A DNA stretch of 64,000 bases. It comes from Dipteronia dyeriana. Taxonomy: Eukaryota; Streptophyta; Magnoliopsida; Sapindales; Sapindaceae. The stretch is from the NCBI GenBank assembly GCA_032871835.1, contig CM065297.1, forward strand, positions 71,411,253 to 71,475,252, given 5' to 3'. The notes below the pieces were generated by a model, which was given only the letters and a program-made list of their open reading frames with translations, searched no databases and was not told the DNA's origin. Made by a program: the position numbers and the translations under genes. Numbering within the stretch: position 1 is the stretch's first letter; every line of letters starts with the position of its first letter. Of the stretch, positions 1 to 9,470 are shown one piece after another.

Positions 1-1760
1 AACCCCTTAAACAAACATAAATTTATTCCTCTAGATTGCTTGTATCACATATATAGATCAATAAAGAATATGCCTTATTCAAGTAAAAAGAATGTAGACA
101 GCAGTTTAAGTGTGATACAATTTCACTTTGTGTATAGGCTTATTAAACACAAGCCTTTTGCATATACAAAACTTGATTAAATATGAATGTCAATTACAAA
201 GATACCAAACAAGATATTTATCAACACATATACAAATATCAAAGAGATAGAGATAGAGAAAATTAACACATGATTTTTATATGGTAAAACCTCTAAAGAG
301 GAAACATCCACTGTTGATACCACAACCACCGGTAAAACAACTTCCACTAGTAAGATAAAAGTATAATCTCTCAAATGACCAATTCACCTATAGAGCCACT
401 CTTCTATCATACCCAATGAAAGAGTTATCTCCTAGCTTGACTATCTGGATCACCCCGATAATAGTCAAGACTCCATGCTTAGCTATCCGGATTACCCCGA
501 TCCTATCCAAGACTTCCACGCTTAACTATCTAGATCACCCTTATCCTAGTTAAGACTCCATACTTTGCTATCCAGATCACCCCGATCCTAGCCAATACTT
601 CCACACATTTTACAAGGATTTCTAAGTGATCATGAATGCAATGTGCAAACAAGTCCTATTGGAACTAGGCATATGCATGAAAGTTCACAAATCAAATTGT
701 CTAGTTACTATGCATGAATAAAAATTCTAGAATATGTGAAACACCAAAACACATTTAATTTCTAGATTTATTCATGTCACTAAACCTTAAATCAATCATA
801 TAAATTTAAGCACATATTCAAGATTTAGTACTAAACAAAAATCATGCTCGATTCACAAGATATGATCAATAAAAGTTCTAGAAAGAAATATAGAGCATGT
901 ATTCACAAAGTATTCGATGCAAACCTATTAACCTCTGTATATACAAGAAATTATGCTAATTATGAATATAGTCAATCAATGAGACCTAACACAAGTATAG
1001 ACTATTACTTATCAAAATCAATTAGTTAAAATCTAAAATAGTCCTAGATAGAAAGCTAGCACAACACAAAACACAAACATATGAAAATATAGGCTTTACC
1101 AAAAAACCTTACTCAACATGCAAGGTTCTAATTTAGTTCAATCTAACTTTAATAAAGTCTAAAACTTTAATCAAACTTTATTGAACATACATATATGTAT
1201 TGAAGAGGAAACCCCAACGTAATTGAACACTTTTAAGAACAAAACTCAAGATAAGATTCAATACCTTAATAAAAACTGTGGAGTCCCATTTTTTGGTGTA
1301 CAGTCACCTAAAAACATGATTAAATTACCTCAAATCTTCTTGGAGACGATAGACAATTGATAGATGAACAATCTCCAATTTGAATCACTGGAATCGAGGT
1401 TTAAATGAGAAAGTTATGGTGTTTGGAAGAAGAGAAAATTTGATAGAAAATTTGATAGAAAATTCTGCACAAGTATTTTTCAAGTTTTTCTTCTTGTAAA
1501 AAATTGAGAGGGAAAAAGGATATTTAAAGGAGGGAAACTAAAGACAAGATTGAAGGGCCAATCAAGAGGTGCCACCTCTGTAGCCTGAGGAGGCACGTGG
1601 CCTCTACAGGGGCAGAGGGCATCTCTTCCCGTGGAGGTCACATGCCTCCATGGGGAGAGGTGCAATGGCCCTCTTTTGCTCACTTTATCTCCCCTCGCGA
1701 ACCTTTATGTTCTTCGACCGTATTTTGGCCCCCGAACTCCGAATTTGACTATGTTTTCTA
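1..1760 (-). repeat. Copia-type LTR fragment, inverted
   Basis: The reverse complement matches the LTR-like insert at about 40563-41940: shared segments include the TTTACC...GGATGTTTCCTCT block (about 276-320 here, 41870-41915 there), the hairpin array, and the block around 1500-1745. Its right end (5' in its own orientation) lacks about 700 bp present in the other copy and stops where an Athila-type LTR begins. Positions 1-275 cannot be aligned to the other copy and may be LTR remainder or internal sequence. Short ORFs in it have no recognisable product. The LTR assignment is an inference from the two copies. Confidence 0.6.
432..605. repeat. Four-unit hairpin tandem array (about 43 bp period)
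   Basis: Four diverged units, each built round an 'ATCACCCCGAT'-like core. Unit 1 has perfect 8-nt arms TTGACTAT (437-444) and ATAGTCAA (461-468). Unit 3 has perfect 8-nt arms CTTAACTA (521-528) and TAGTTAAG (547-554). Both arms change together between units. The counterpart array is at 41532-41750. Confidence 0.75.
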
Positions 1761-1764
1761 ATCA

Positions 1765-2520
1765 TGCTAAAATTATCATATATTTTGGCACTCAATTCCA
1801 TTTCATTTGTCTTATTTTCATGCATTTTTAAGAATCTTATGGCTATTTTGATATGTTTGCAGGCAATTATGTGCATTTTGGAAAAAAGGATGAAAAGCAT
1901 GAAGATTTTGTTGAAACAGAAAAAAATTAATGAAGAAAAGGCTTAAGTACGTAGGTGTATGTGCGAGGCCAAACTCGCACACAAACAGCGCAAATGGGCA
2001 AATCTGAGGAGCAGATGAGTGGCCATTAGGTCATTGCGTGGGTCACTGTGCAGGTCCTTACCCACGCACTACCCTCGCTTATGCCAAACCAGAGAAGATA
2101 TCAGATGCAATCAGGCCACTGCACTGGTGCCTACCTGAGCACTACCTGCTCATTTCGCTGGTCAGGATCACCACATCAACATTTTCAAACCTAAATTTGG
2201 AACCCTATATTTTCATCTTGTTCTTATTTTGAAAAGATACTTCCACAAACTCTCCACTCTTCCTAGCATAAAACTTTCACACATTTCAAATTACTAACTC
2301 AGATCCAGGAATCATTCCTCACCCAATCTAACCATCATTTATTTTCATTTACTCAAGGACACTTGGAGAATTAGATTCAAACTTCAAGGAAAAAAGAGGT
2401 CTACATGGGTCTTCTCTATCTATTTTCTCTTTGTTATTTAATTGTATTTGTCATGAGTAGCTAATCACCCACTTGGATGTTGATATGATTCATTTGTAAA
2501 CCTTAGGCATGTATTGAACT
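1765..2520 (+). repeat. Athila-type LTR fragment (5' part)
   Basis: Homologous along its length to the LTR at 53512-54200: CATATATTTTGG near the start, the AAAGGATGAAAAG block, a hairpin pair, CCCTATA, and the ACATGGGTCTTCTC block. It carries two perfect inverted repeats, GTGCGAG/CTCGCAC (1961-1967 and 1974-1980) and GCGTGGGT/ACCCACGC (2036-2043 and 2060-2067), upstream of a degenerate TATA (about 2206). The copy ends at 2520 exactly where the Tat LTR starts, as if Tat element A inserted there. The remaining 3' part is not found on the far side. Confidence 0.7.
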
Positions 2521-3690
2521 TGTTAACCAAAAATTCGCTCAGGGTGAAGAATTACAGCTAATGCCCTTGAGACCACTACCATGGAGGTGATACCTTTGAT
2601 ACTTAACCTGCTTAGATAGACACGAGTGTTTGTATAGCAATAATAAGTGGAGACTTTAGTATTGATTATTCACATAATACAAGGTTCTCTCTCATATACT
2701 CACTATCTCTCTAAAACGTAGAAAGATGGCAACTTCGTACTTGTCGAATAGTGGATGTCACAACGGCAGTGTTCTGATCACAGAATTTAGGTCTGACATA
2801 CTTCTCTCTCCCTTTTTCTCTGTCTTCTATCCTTATGTTGCCCCTTTCATAGGAATGTTTTTTGTATATTTATATGTGGTTGAGTCACTTTGAACAGATG
2901 TATCTCCCGTATTGATTCTCCGAACTTACTCTCTCCTTATCGGGCATGATCCATTATTTGAAAGTTGTTGACTCCGAGTAAATAGCTGAAACGATGATAC
3001 TGTTGACGAAGATAAGTTTACTTCCTTTTTGGAATCAAACTTATAACTTGTGTGTAAAGGCTGGTTGTTACGTAGATATATTCTTGTGCATACCTACTGT
3101 ATGATTCTTTATGGAGGTTGCTGAGCTAGCCATTCATAGTTTTCGTAGAGCGAGGTAGATCTATGCTTTGTTTCTTTTTTCGGAGGCTTGGAATGGACAC
3201 CGTAGAAGTCATTCCTATGAGGTAACATGGATCTGATTTATTTAGAGGTCTTCTTCCTTCTTATATCGTGGAGGAGACAGCGGGCTCCTGGAGAGGTTGG
3301 TGGACTTCTCGTTCAGGCCATGAATTATGTTTGACCTCTAAAAGCCTTAACCCGGAGGAGGCTTGCTTTGCTTGTTGGGCTTCTTTCAAATGTTTCTTAA
3401 GCTTGCCAACCCCCTGGCCTTCACGGGGTGCTTGAGGAGCCCGACTCCAGGAACCGAGGTTAACAGGTAGGAGGCCTCGAGAAGCCCAGACTCTAGTGTT
3501 CTTATGGGGGCTCGACCTGGTCATGCCTAGCTTCCTCCCTGATAGTTTTGAAGCCCGGCGATCTCCCCGTGCTTCTGCGGGGTAGTTTTATGGTACATCT
3601 GGGGTTTTATGAATGTCGACTGTGGCTTCGATTTGGGCTGGGAGAGTGGAAAATTTCTCTTTGACCCCTGACCAAATTTTACTATTAATA
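2521..3690 (-). repeat. 3' LTR of Tat element A
   Basis: About 1170 bp, beginning TGTTAACC and ending ACTATTAATA (ACTATTAACA in element B). It aligns end to end with 18212-19459 and 37467-38683. Shared landmarks are CCTTGAGACCACTACC, CTTCGTACTTGTCGAATAG, the TATTTATA box and CGAGAAGCCC. On the minus strand the order is U3 (right), R, U5 (left). Confidence 0.85.
2867..2874 (-). promoter_or_regulatory. LTR TATA box (element A)
   Basis: TATTTATA on the plus strand reads TATAAATA on the element's strand. It lies 346 bp from the left LTR end, almost the same offset as in B (351) and C (351), so it probably marks the U3/R promoter. Confidence 0.65.
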
Positions 3691-3706
3691 GAAGTCCCCT
3701 ATGACT
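3691..3706 (-). other. Polypurine tract next to 3' LTR A
   Basis: On the minus strand the sequence next to the 3' LTR reads GTCATAGGGGACTTC, a purine-rich tract where plus-strand priming is expected. The same position holds TAGGGGACCTC next to 28272 and GTCAGAGAGAACTTT next to 9065. Confidence 0.55.
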
Positions 3707-3942
3707 TTAACACCGGAGGTAGAGTTTGGGTTGGAGTCATATTCCCTGTTTAATTGGGAAATGTTTCCGTTATGAGATAATTACTGAGAATCTCGAATGA
3801 AATCTTCTCATTAATTGCCCAAATGATGTGTCGAACTTGAATCTGTGTGTTCTTCGAGGAAAATCGGCTGTAGTACGGCTCTCTCCGTGGCTTGAGGTGA
3901 TCTTCCCGAGGATATCATCGACGTCATTACACCCCTAACCTC

Positions 3943-3951
3943 TATTTAAAT
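3943..3951 (+). promoter_or_regulatory. Candidate TATA box for the antisense ORF (A)
   Basis: TATTTAAAT lies 127 bp upstream of the antisense ORF start, in a CCCTAACCTC context that is also conserved at 9317 and 28511. It is outside the LTR, between the polypurine tract and the ORF. Confidence 0.45.
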
Positions 3952-4077
3952 TCAAACTCATTGCCCGTTTCTTCACACTTTCTCTCAATTTTGAACTTAC
4001 AAACTTCTCCTTCTTAACTTGTCTTCTCCGACCACATCTTTATCTTTCACCTACCTTCAAGCTCTTTTCATCCAACA

Positions 4078-6145
4078 ATGTCGAACTCCACTGAAAACAT
4101 TGAATCCTTGGTCGAGGGCACTGGAGGCTCTAACGGGTGTGAGGAATTTTGAACGACAAGGACTCTTTCCAAAAACTTAGTTGACGAGGATTCTGATGCT
4201 AGAGAGAGGATCGACACCGTTGGGGAGGTTCAAGTTACTGTGGCTGGGATTCTTTCAGCGATGCCTATTCCTTCAGAATATTGGGTTATTCCTGATTCTA
4301 CCGCTGACCCACAATCGATCAACTGCATTCTAGATAAATACGACATTCCTAAGGGCGTTACCCTTATAGTTCTTCAAGAAACTACGATGTTTATAATCCT
4401 CCTGTGAGCGTGCTTCCTATTCATTTGGCCGCCTTTAAGAGTGGGGTCATACTCCTCTTCACCCCACTCTTCGGTAGGCACTTAACGCCCTTCAACTAGC
4501 TCCCCTTTAACAGACGCCCTGCTTCTGGAGGCATCTGATTGGCTTCCTCATGTTTTTGAGGGAATAATATGAGCTGGGCAAGGTCACCCGGGAACCAGGG
4601 GCAGAAGAGATGGCCTACCTTTTTCAGATCGGAAGCTTGTCTAGAGGTCCCCAGGCACAGTTCTACGTGAAGGCCAAAAACAAACTCAACTTTATCATCC
4701 CTGGCACTTCGAGAAAAGACCCAGTCTGGAAGGAAGAGTGAATATTAGTGGGGGGAGATTAAGGAAACTCCATATTCATCGGCGGGTATGAGTTCGCGGT
4801 TCCCACTGTTTTCAGTGACAAACCCAAATGGGATCGGGATTCCCTTCCCGCTGAGTCTGAGGCTGTGCTGAAGACTATCCTCTTCAGAAATTAGCTGAAC
4901 TTGAAGTTTCCAACTGCTGACCCCTTCAATACCCGTAGGGTGAACAAGTATCTGCGGATCTCTGATGCTTCCCCTCGTTAGTAATATTAAGTTATCATGC
5001 TTTGTTTCACTAGCTTATTTGCCTCCAACATCCTCTATTTCTTCCTTTTTTTTATCAGTTTTTGTGGTTGCTCCAGCTTCTCGTGAAGCCCAGAAAGCTC
5101 AAAAATCTCCCCTTCCTTCCAGGTCATCCCTGGGTGCCTTCTTGATTACCTCGAAAAAAGGGGGGCCAATCATTATGGTCGCTGCTTCGCCTGTTCTTGC
5201 TTCATCTCCTTCCAAAAAGATCTAAGATTACTATTCTCGTATCTCGGCAGCAAAGGCTCTAAATCGAGGAGGGCCCACTTCCCAAGCCACTGATACCTCC
5301 AGCTCCGCCCATTCACCAGTGGCTTCTGCTTTAGCTGCTGCTTCCCCAGTTATATTACCCCCTCCTTCTGTTGATCCAATTGCATCCAGGGTAGTTCTGG
5401 CTCCAGAGGATCCTGAGGCTGGTATTCTTGAGATTCCTCATTCTCGCCCCCACCATCAGTCGAGCTCGGTTGCCTAGGATGAGGTTTTGAATCAGTTCGT
5501 TGCTTCATGCCTGGGTGGCGGGCTCTTTAGGATGGCTTCCATGCCTGTGGATTTTCTGGTTATCAAGAGGTCTGCCCTTATGGCAGAGGTAGTCATTGCC
5601 TTTATTTCATGTGATTGTGAGATTCGATTGCTTTTTAACCTTTGTTTCATGCTTTGCAGGCTTTCAAGTTCAATGTAGCAATGGGCCACCAAGTATCATT
5701 TCTCCGAGATCGGGCAGCTAGGGCTGAAGTTAAGGCTAAGCGGGCCATGGGATTGTTGGCGCAGGCTCAATCCTTGGTCAGGGAGATGACTTCTAGCCAG
5801 AGGGAAATGGAAACACAAATGGTTGAGCTTCAGTGCAACCACGAGAGGCTGTAGCGATCTTTTGACCAAGAAACTCTTCGGTCTAAGCAACGAGCCAGCC
5901 AAAGGGATGACTGGAAGGAAGAAGCGAAGGCGTTAGATGATGAGAATTATGCTCTTCAAGCCCAAGTTTTAAGCTTCAGGCTGAGGTGGACTCCTCCTTC
6001 AGTGAGGGATACTTCTACTCCTCCTACCAAGTCGTTGAGGCCCTCCCCTCCCCCTTTGACTTGCCAATTATTACTAACTGGGATAGGGAGGAGATAATGT
6101 CCAAGGTTGCAGAGATGTCTCACCCCTTAGGTGATGACCTGGAAT
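4078..6145 (+). pseudogene. Antisense ORF of Tat element A (PF04195-like), decayed
   Basis: The start (MSNSTENIESLVEG) aligns with the starts of copies B and C. Exon 1 (4078-4976) encodes a conserved block with the signatures AKNKLNFIIPG and IFIGG-EFAVPT, resembling the 'putative gypsy type transposon' family (Pfam PF04195). Intron 1 is 4977-5058 (donor GTTAGT, acceptor TTATCAG). Exon 2 is Pro/Ser/Ala-rich with SKMAILASRAAKAL-like sequence. Intron 2 is 5589-5659 (donor GTAGTC, acceptor TTTGCAG). Exon 3 is a predicted coiled coil (AQSLVREMTSSQREMETQM). The molecular function is unknown. Stops in exon 1 (near 4147) and exon 3 plus 3' truncation make it a pseudogene. Exon boundaries are inferred from three-copy conservation and splice signals. 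Confidence 0.7.
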
Positions 6146-8428
6146 CTGCATTCCAGGTATGATCAATGAGTCGGCCACTCATATCTTCGAGTTTGTACAG
6201 CCCATTGTGGGCCACCACCTTTACTAAGTATGGTCCTTCCTAGTTTGGCCCCAGAACCCGATCTGACCTTTTCCTGGTTTTCAGCGTTACTTTTCTGAGA
6301 ACTAGGTCCCCCTCCTTAAAGTTTCGAGCTTTAACCTTCTAGATAAAGTATCTAGCAATCCTGCTCTGGTAAAACTGCTACCTTCTCAGCTACTCCATCT
6401 TGTTTCTCTTCCAAGAGATCCAAGCTAGCTCGAAGCTTTTCTTCATTGGTCCCCGGTTCAAAATGGTAGACTCTAAAAGAGGTCGGTTTGTGTTCAATGG
6501 GAAGCATTGCTTCAACCCTGAAGGCTAGTGAGTAGGGCGTTTCCCCGGTAGTTGTTCTCCTTATAGTACTGTAAGCCCAGAGGACCTCGGAAAGTTCCTC
6601 AGCCTATTTACCCATTTTTCTGTTATAGTTTCTTTTTCAACAGCTTCTTTATAGTCTTATTTTTGGATTCCACCAGCCCATTAGTCTGGGGGTGGGCTAC
6701 TGAAGTGAACCTAAGGTCGATTCCCAAGCCCTCGTAATTTTTTTTGAAGCGGTTATTATCAAACTACTTGCCGAGGTCAGCTATAATGGCAAGAGAGGTT
6801 CCAAACCTACAAACCATATTATTTTTGATGAATCTAGTTGTATTTTCTTTTGATATCTTGGAGAGTGGTCCAACTTCAACCCATCTTATGAAGTAGTCGA
6901 TTGCCACGATAGCATGTTGGCTTGACCATGAGCAGTTGGGAGAGGTCCTATCAAGTCGACTCCCCATATGGAAAAGAGGTATGGTGAGCTAAGAGATGAT
7001 AATTGCTCTGGCGGTAGGTGACTCAGGTTTACAGTCTTCTGGCAAGCTTCGCATGATTGTACCAAGATCTTTGCATCTTGATGGATGGATGGTTGGCCAA
7101 TAGTACCCCATGTGGAGTACCTGATATGCCAGTGTCTCCCCACCAATATGGTTCCCGCATTCCCCTGAGTGAACCTCTTTCAATACCCGTTTGGCATCCT
7201 CAGGTGCAAACATCAGAGTAAAGGAAGGGATTTGCTCTTTCTGTATAAGTACCCATCCACCAAGCAATACCGGACCGAGAGCCTCTTGACTTTCCTATCT
7301 TGGTCAGGCTCCCCAGAAAGTCTCTCTTATTGTAGATAATCCACTATCGGATCCATCCAACATGGTTACCGATCCAGGTGAAAATCTCCTTACCTGCCAT
7401 CGTGCTAGGTAGGGAAATCACTTGAAGAGGGACCCCCTGAGGTAAGGTCTGGCCACCATTTGTAGCTATCTTGGTTAGGACATCAGCTCGACGATTATGT
7501 TGTCCAGATACCTGCTAAATCCTGAAACCTTTGAATTTGCTCTTAAGCTGTTGAACTAGCTTCAGGTAGGAAATCATGCTATCCCCTTTTGCCTGATAAT
7601 CCCCAGAGACTTGGTTGACTATGAGCAACGAGTCACTCCTAACATGCAGGTAATCAACCCCGAGCTCTACGGCTGCCCTTATTCTGGCTTAAAGGGCTTC
7701 ATACTTTGCCTCATTATTAGTGGCTTTAAATTCAAATCTGAAGCAGTGGCAACACTCAGTTTCTTCTGGATCGATTAGAACTATGCCCGCTCCTCCCTCA
7801 GCATGCCCGGAAGCTCCATCAGTGTAGAGGATACACGAATTGCAACCCTCCAGCCAGCTGCCTGATTCTGCAATCTTCTCAGGGGCTATGTCTATTGCTA
7901 CGCTAGGTCTGGGGGCATTCAGAGCTCTGCTACAAAGTCTGCAAGAGCCTAGGCTTTAATTGCAGTCCTAGGTTTATACCTTAAATCAAACTGGGTGAGC
8001 TCCAGGACCCATAAAACCAGCCTTCCAGAAACATCCGGCTATTGTAAAAACTGGCGGAGGGGTTGATCCGTCACTACCGCTGTCGAATGAGCTTGGAAGT
8101 AGGGACAGAGCTTCCTTGCCGAGGTTACCACGGAATAAGAGAGCTTCTCCAAAAGGGTATAGTTCTTCTCGGGCTTGGTTAGAGCATGACTCACGTAGTA
8201 GATAGGCCACTGGACCTTATCTCCACATTTCTTGACCAAGGTCCCGCTTACCGCAGTTTTTGAAATGACAAAGTAAATTTGAAGCTTTTCTCCAGGGCTT
8301 GGTTTTGACCAGTAGTGGAGGGCTTGACAGGTATTTTTTTCAAGGCTTAAAAAGCTTGTTCACTCTCCTTGTCCCATTTCATGTTTTGTCCCAGCTTTAT
8401 TGCTTTGAAGAATGGGAGACACTTTTTT
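6146..8428 (-). pseudogene. Gypsy pol fragment of element A (RT end, RNase H, integrase)
   Basis: Integrase is at about 6170-7330. It has an HHCC zinc-binding module (HSGECGNH then CEACQ at about 7045-7190), a catalytic-core segment with WGVDLIGPLP (about 6945), and the stretch AIVAIDYFIRWVEVGPL. The second catalytic position reads IADLGK where IADNGK is usual. RNase H-like sequence spans about 7440-8000. The RT/RNase H connection (PIYYVSHALTKPEKNYT, about 8150-8210) runs to the break at about 8428. Several frameshifts and stops are present. Order and orientation match copies B and C. Confidence 0.75.
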
Positions 8429-9065
8429 GTCATCGAATTGGCTGCTCAAGGTAGATTCATGCTTTAGTTCTGGTCTCAGAAGCTTGGGACGGCCTTATGG
8501 GCACTTACTAGGGGTAGTGTAGATTATGTGAGATTCTTCTTTAATGTCTAGGTTGGTTACGGGCATCCCTTATCGAATTGGAGGATCAGCTATGGCATGA
8601 ATTCGACCCACTTAGAGGTTCTCTCTCTACATGTCTGGCGGGGACAACGGGCTTCTGGAGTGGTCGGTGGGCTTCTGGCTTAGGCTAAGAGTCAAATCTG
8701 ACCTCAGAAAGCCTTGATCTGGAAGGAGCTCACATTTGTTTATGTCGGGCTTCACTTCGAGTGCTTTCTGAGCTCGGTGATCTTTCCTCGCTTTCACGGG
8801 GTGGTTTTAGAGCCTGACCCCAAGAACCGAGGTTCCGGGATAGGTGATCTCGAGAAGCCCGAATTCTAGTGTTCGCGTGTGGGCTCGACCTGGACTTGCC
8901 TAGCTTCACTCTTGATAGTTCTGAAGCATGATGATCATTTCTCAATTCTGTGGGGTAGCTTTAAGGTTCGTCCGGGGTCCCATGAATTGTGAATTTGGGC
9001 TTTGATTTGAGCTAGGAGAGTGGAAAATTTCTCTTTGATCCCCTAGCCAAATTTTACTATTAACA
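8429..9065 (-). repeat. Truncated 3' LTR of element B
   Basis: Aligns with 18824-19459 of the complete LTR (GTCATCGAATTGGCTGC to ACTATTAACA). R, U5 and the TATA box are missing. The junction to the left is in RT of element A, next to a run of six T. Confidence 0.85.
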
Positions 9066-9316
9066 AAAGTTCTCTCTGACTTGAACACCGGTGGTAGAGT
9101 TGGGGTTGGAGTCAGATTCCTTATTTAATTGGGAAATTTTCCGTTACGAAATAATTATTAAGAATCTCGAATGAAATCCTCTTGTTAACTGCTCAAGTGA
9201 CGTGTCAAGCTTGGATTGGTGTGCTCCTTAAAGAAAACCGGTTGTGTTATGGCCTTCTCTGTGGTTCGAGGTAATCTTCTTGAGGATATCACCGACGTCA
9301 CTACAACCCTAACCTC

Positions 9317-9325
9317 TATTTTAAT
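9317..9325 (+). promoter_or_regulatory. Candidate TATA box for the antisense ORF (B)
   Basis: TATTTTAAT, 146 bp upstream of the antisense ORF start, in the conserved CAACCCTAACCTC context. It is one base different from the TATTTAAAT of copies A and C. Confidence 0.4.
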
Positions 9326-9470
9326 TCAAACTCACTGCAGTTTCCTCACGCATTCTTTCAATTTCAAATTTTCAAACTTCCTCTCTCTTGCTATCTTCTC
9401 CAACAACATCATTGTCTTTCATCCACCTTCAAGCTCTTTTCCTCCATCTTTAAGCCCTACTCATTCAACA

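Larger units (their letters stand above)
2521..8428 (-). mobile_element. Tat-lineage (Retand-like) Gypsy element A, truncated
   Basis: Read on the minus strand this is the 3' half of a Gypsy element: RT C-terminal part, RNase H, integrase, antisense ORF and complete 3' LTR. Gag, protease and the RT core are missing because the element is fused to element B near 8429. The tandem-repeat region and the end of the antisense ORF were also lost through a deletion at about 6145, where element B has the same short sequence TCTGCATTCCA. An extra antisense ORF between pol and the 3' LTR is known in Tat-lineage elements such as Grande and Retand. The left LTR end is TGTTAA at 2521. Confidence 0.8.

Noticed and set aside
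4965..5225. Separate 86-codon plus-strand gene
   Set aside because: It spans intron 1 and part of exon 2 of the antisense ORF of element A and is not a gene of its own.
8421..8428. Six T at the A/B junction as a reverse-complement poly(A) tail of retroposed RNA
   Set aside because: Elements B and C have complete 5' LTRs including U3, which a retroposed transcript would lack; the T run is also short.
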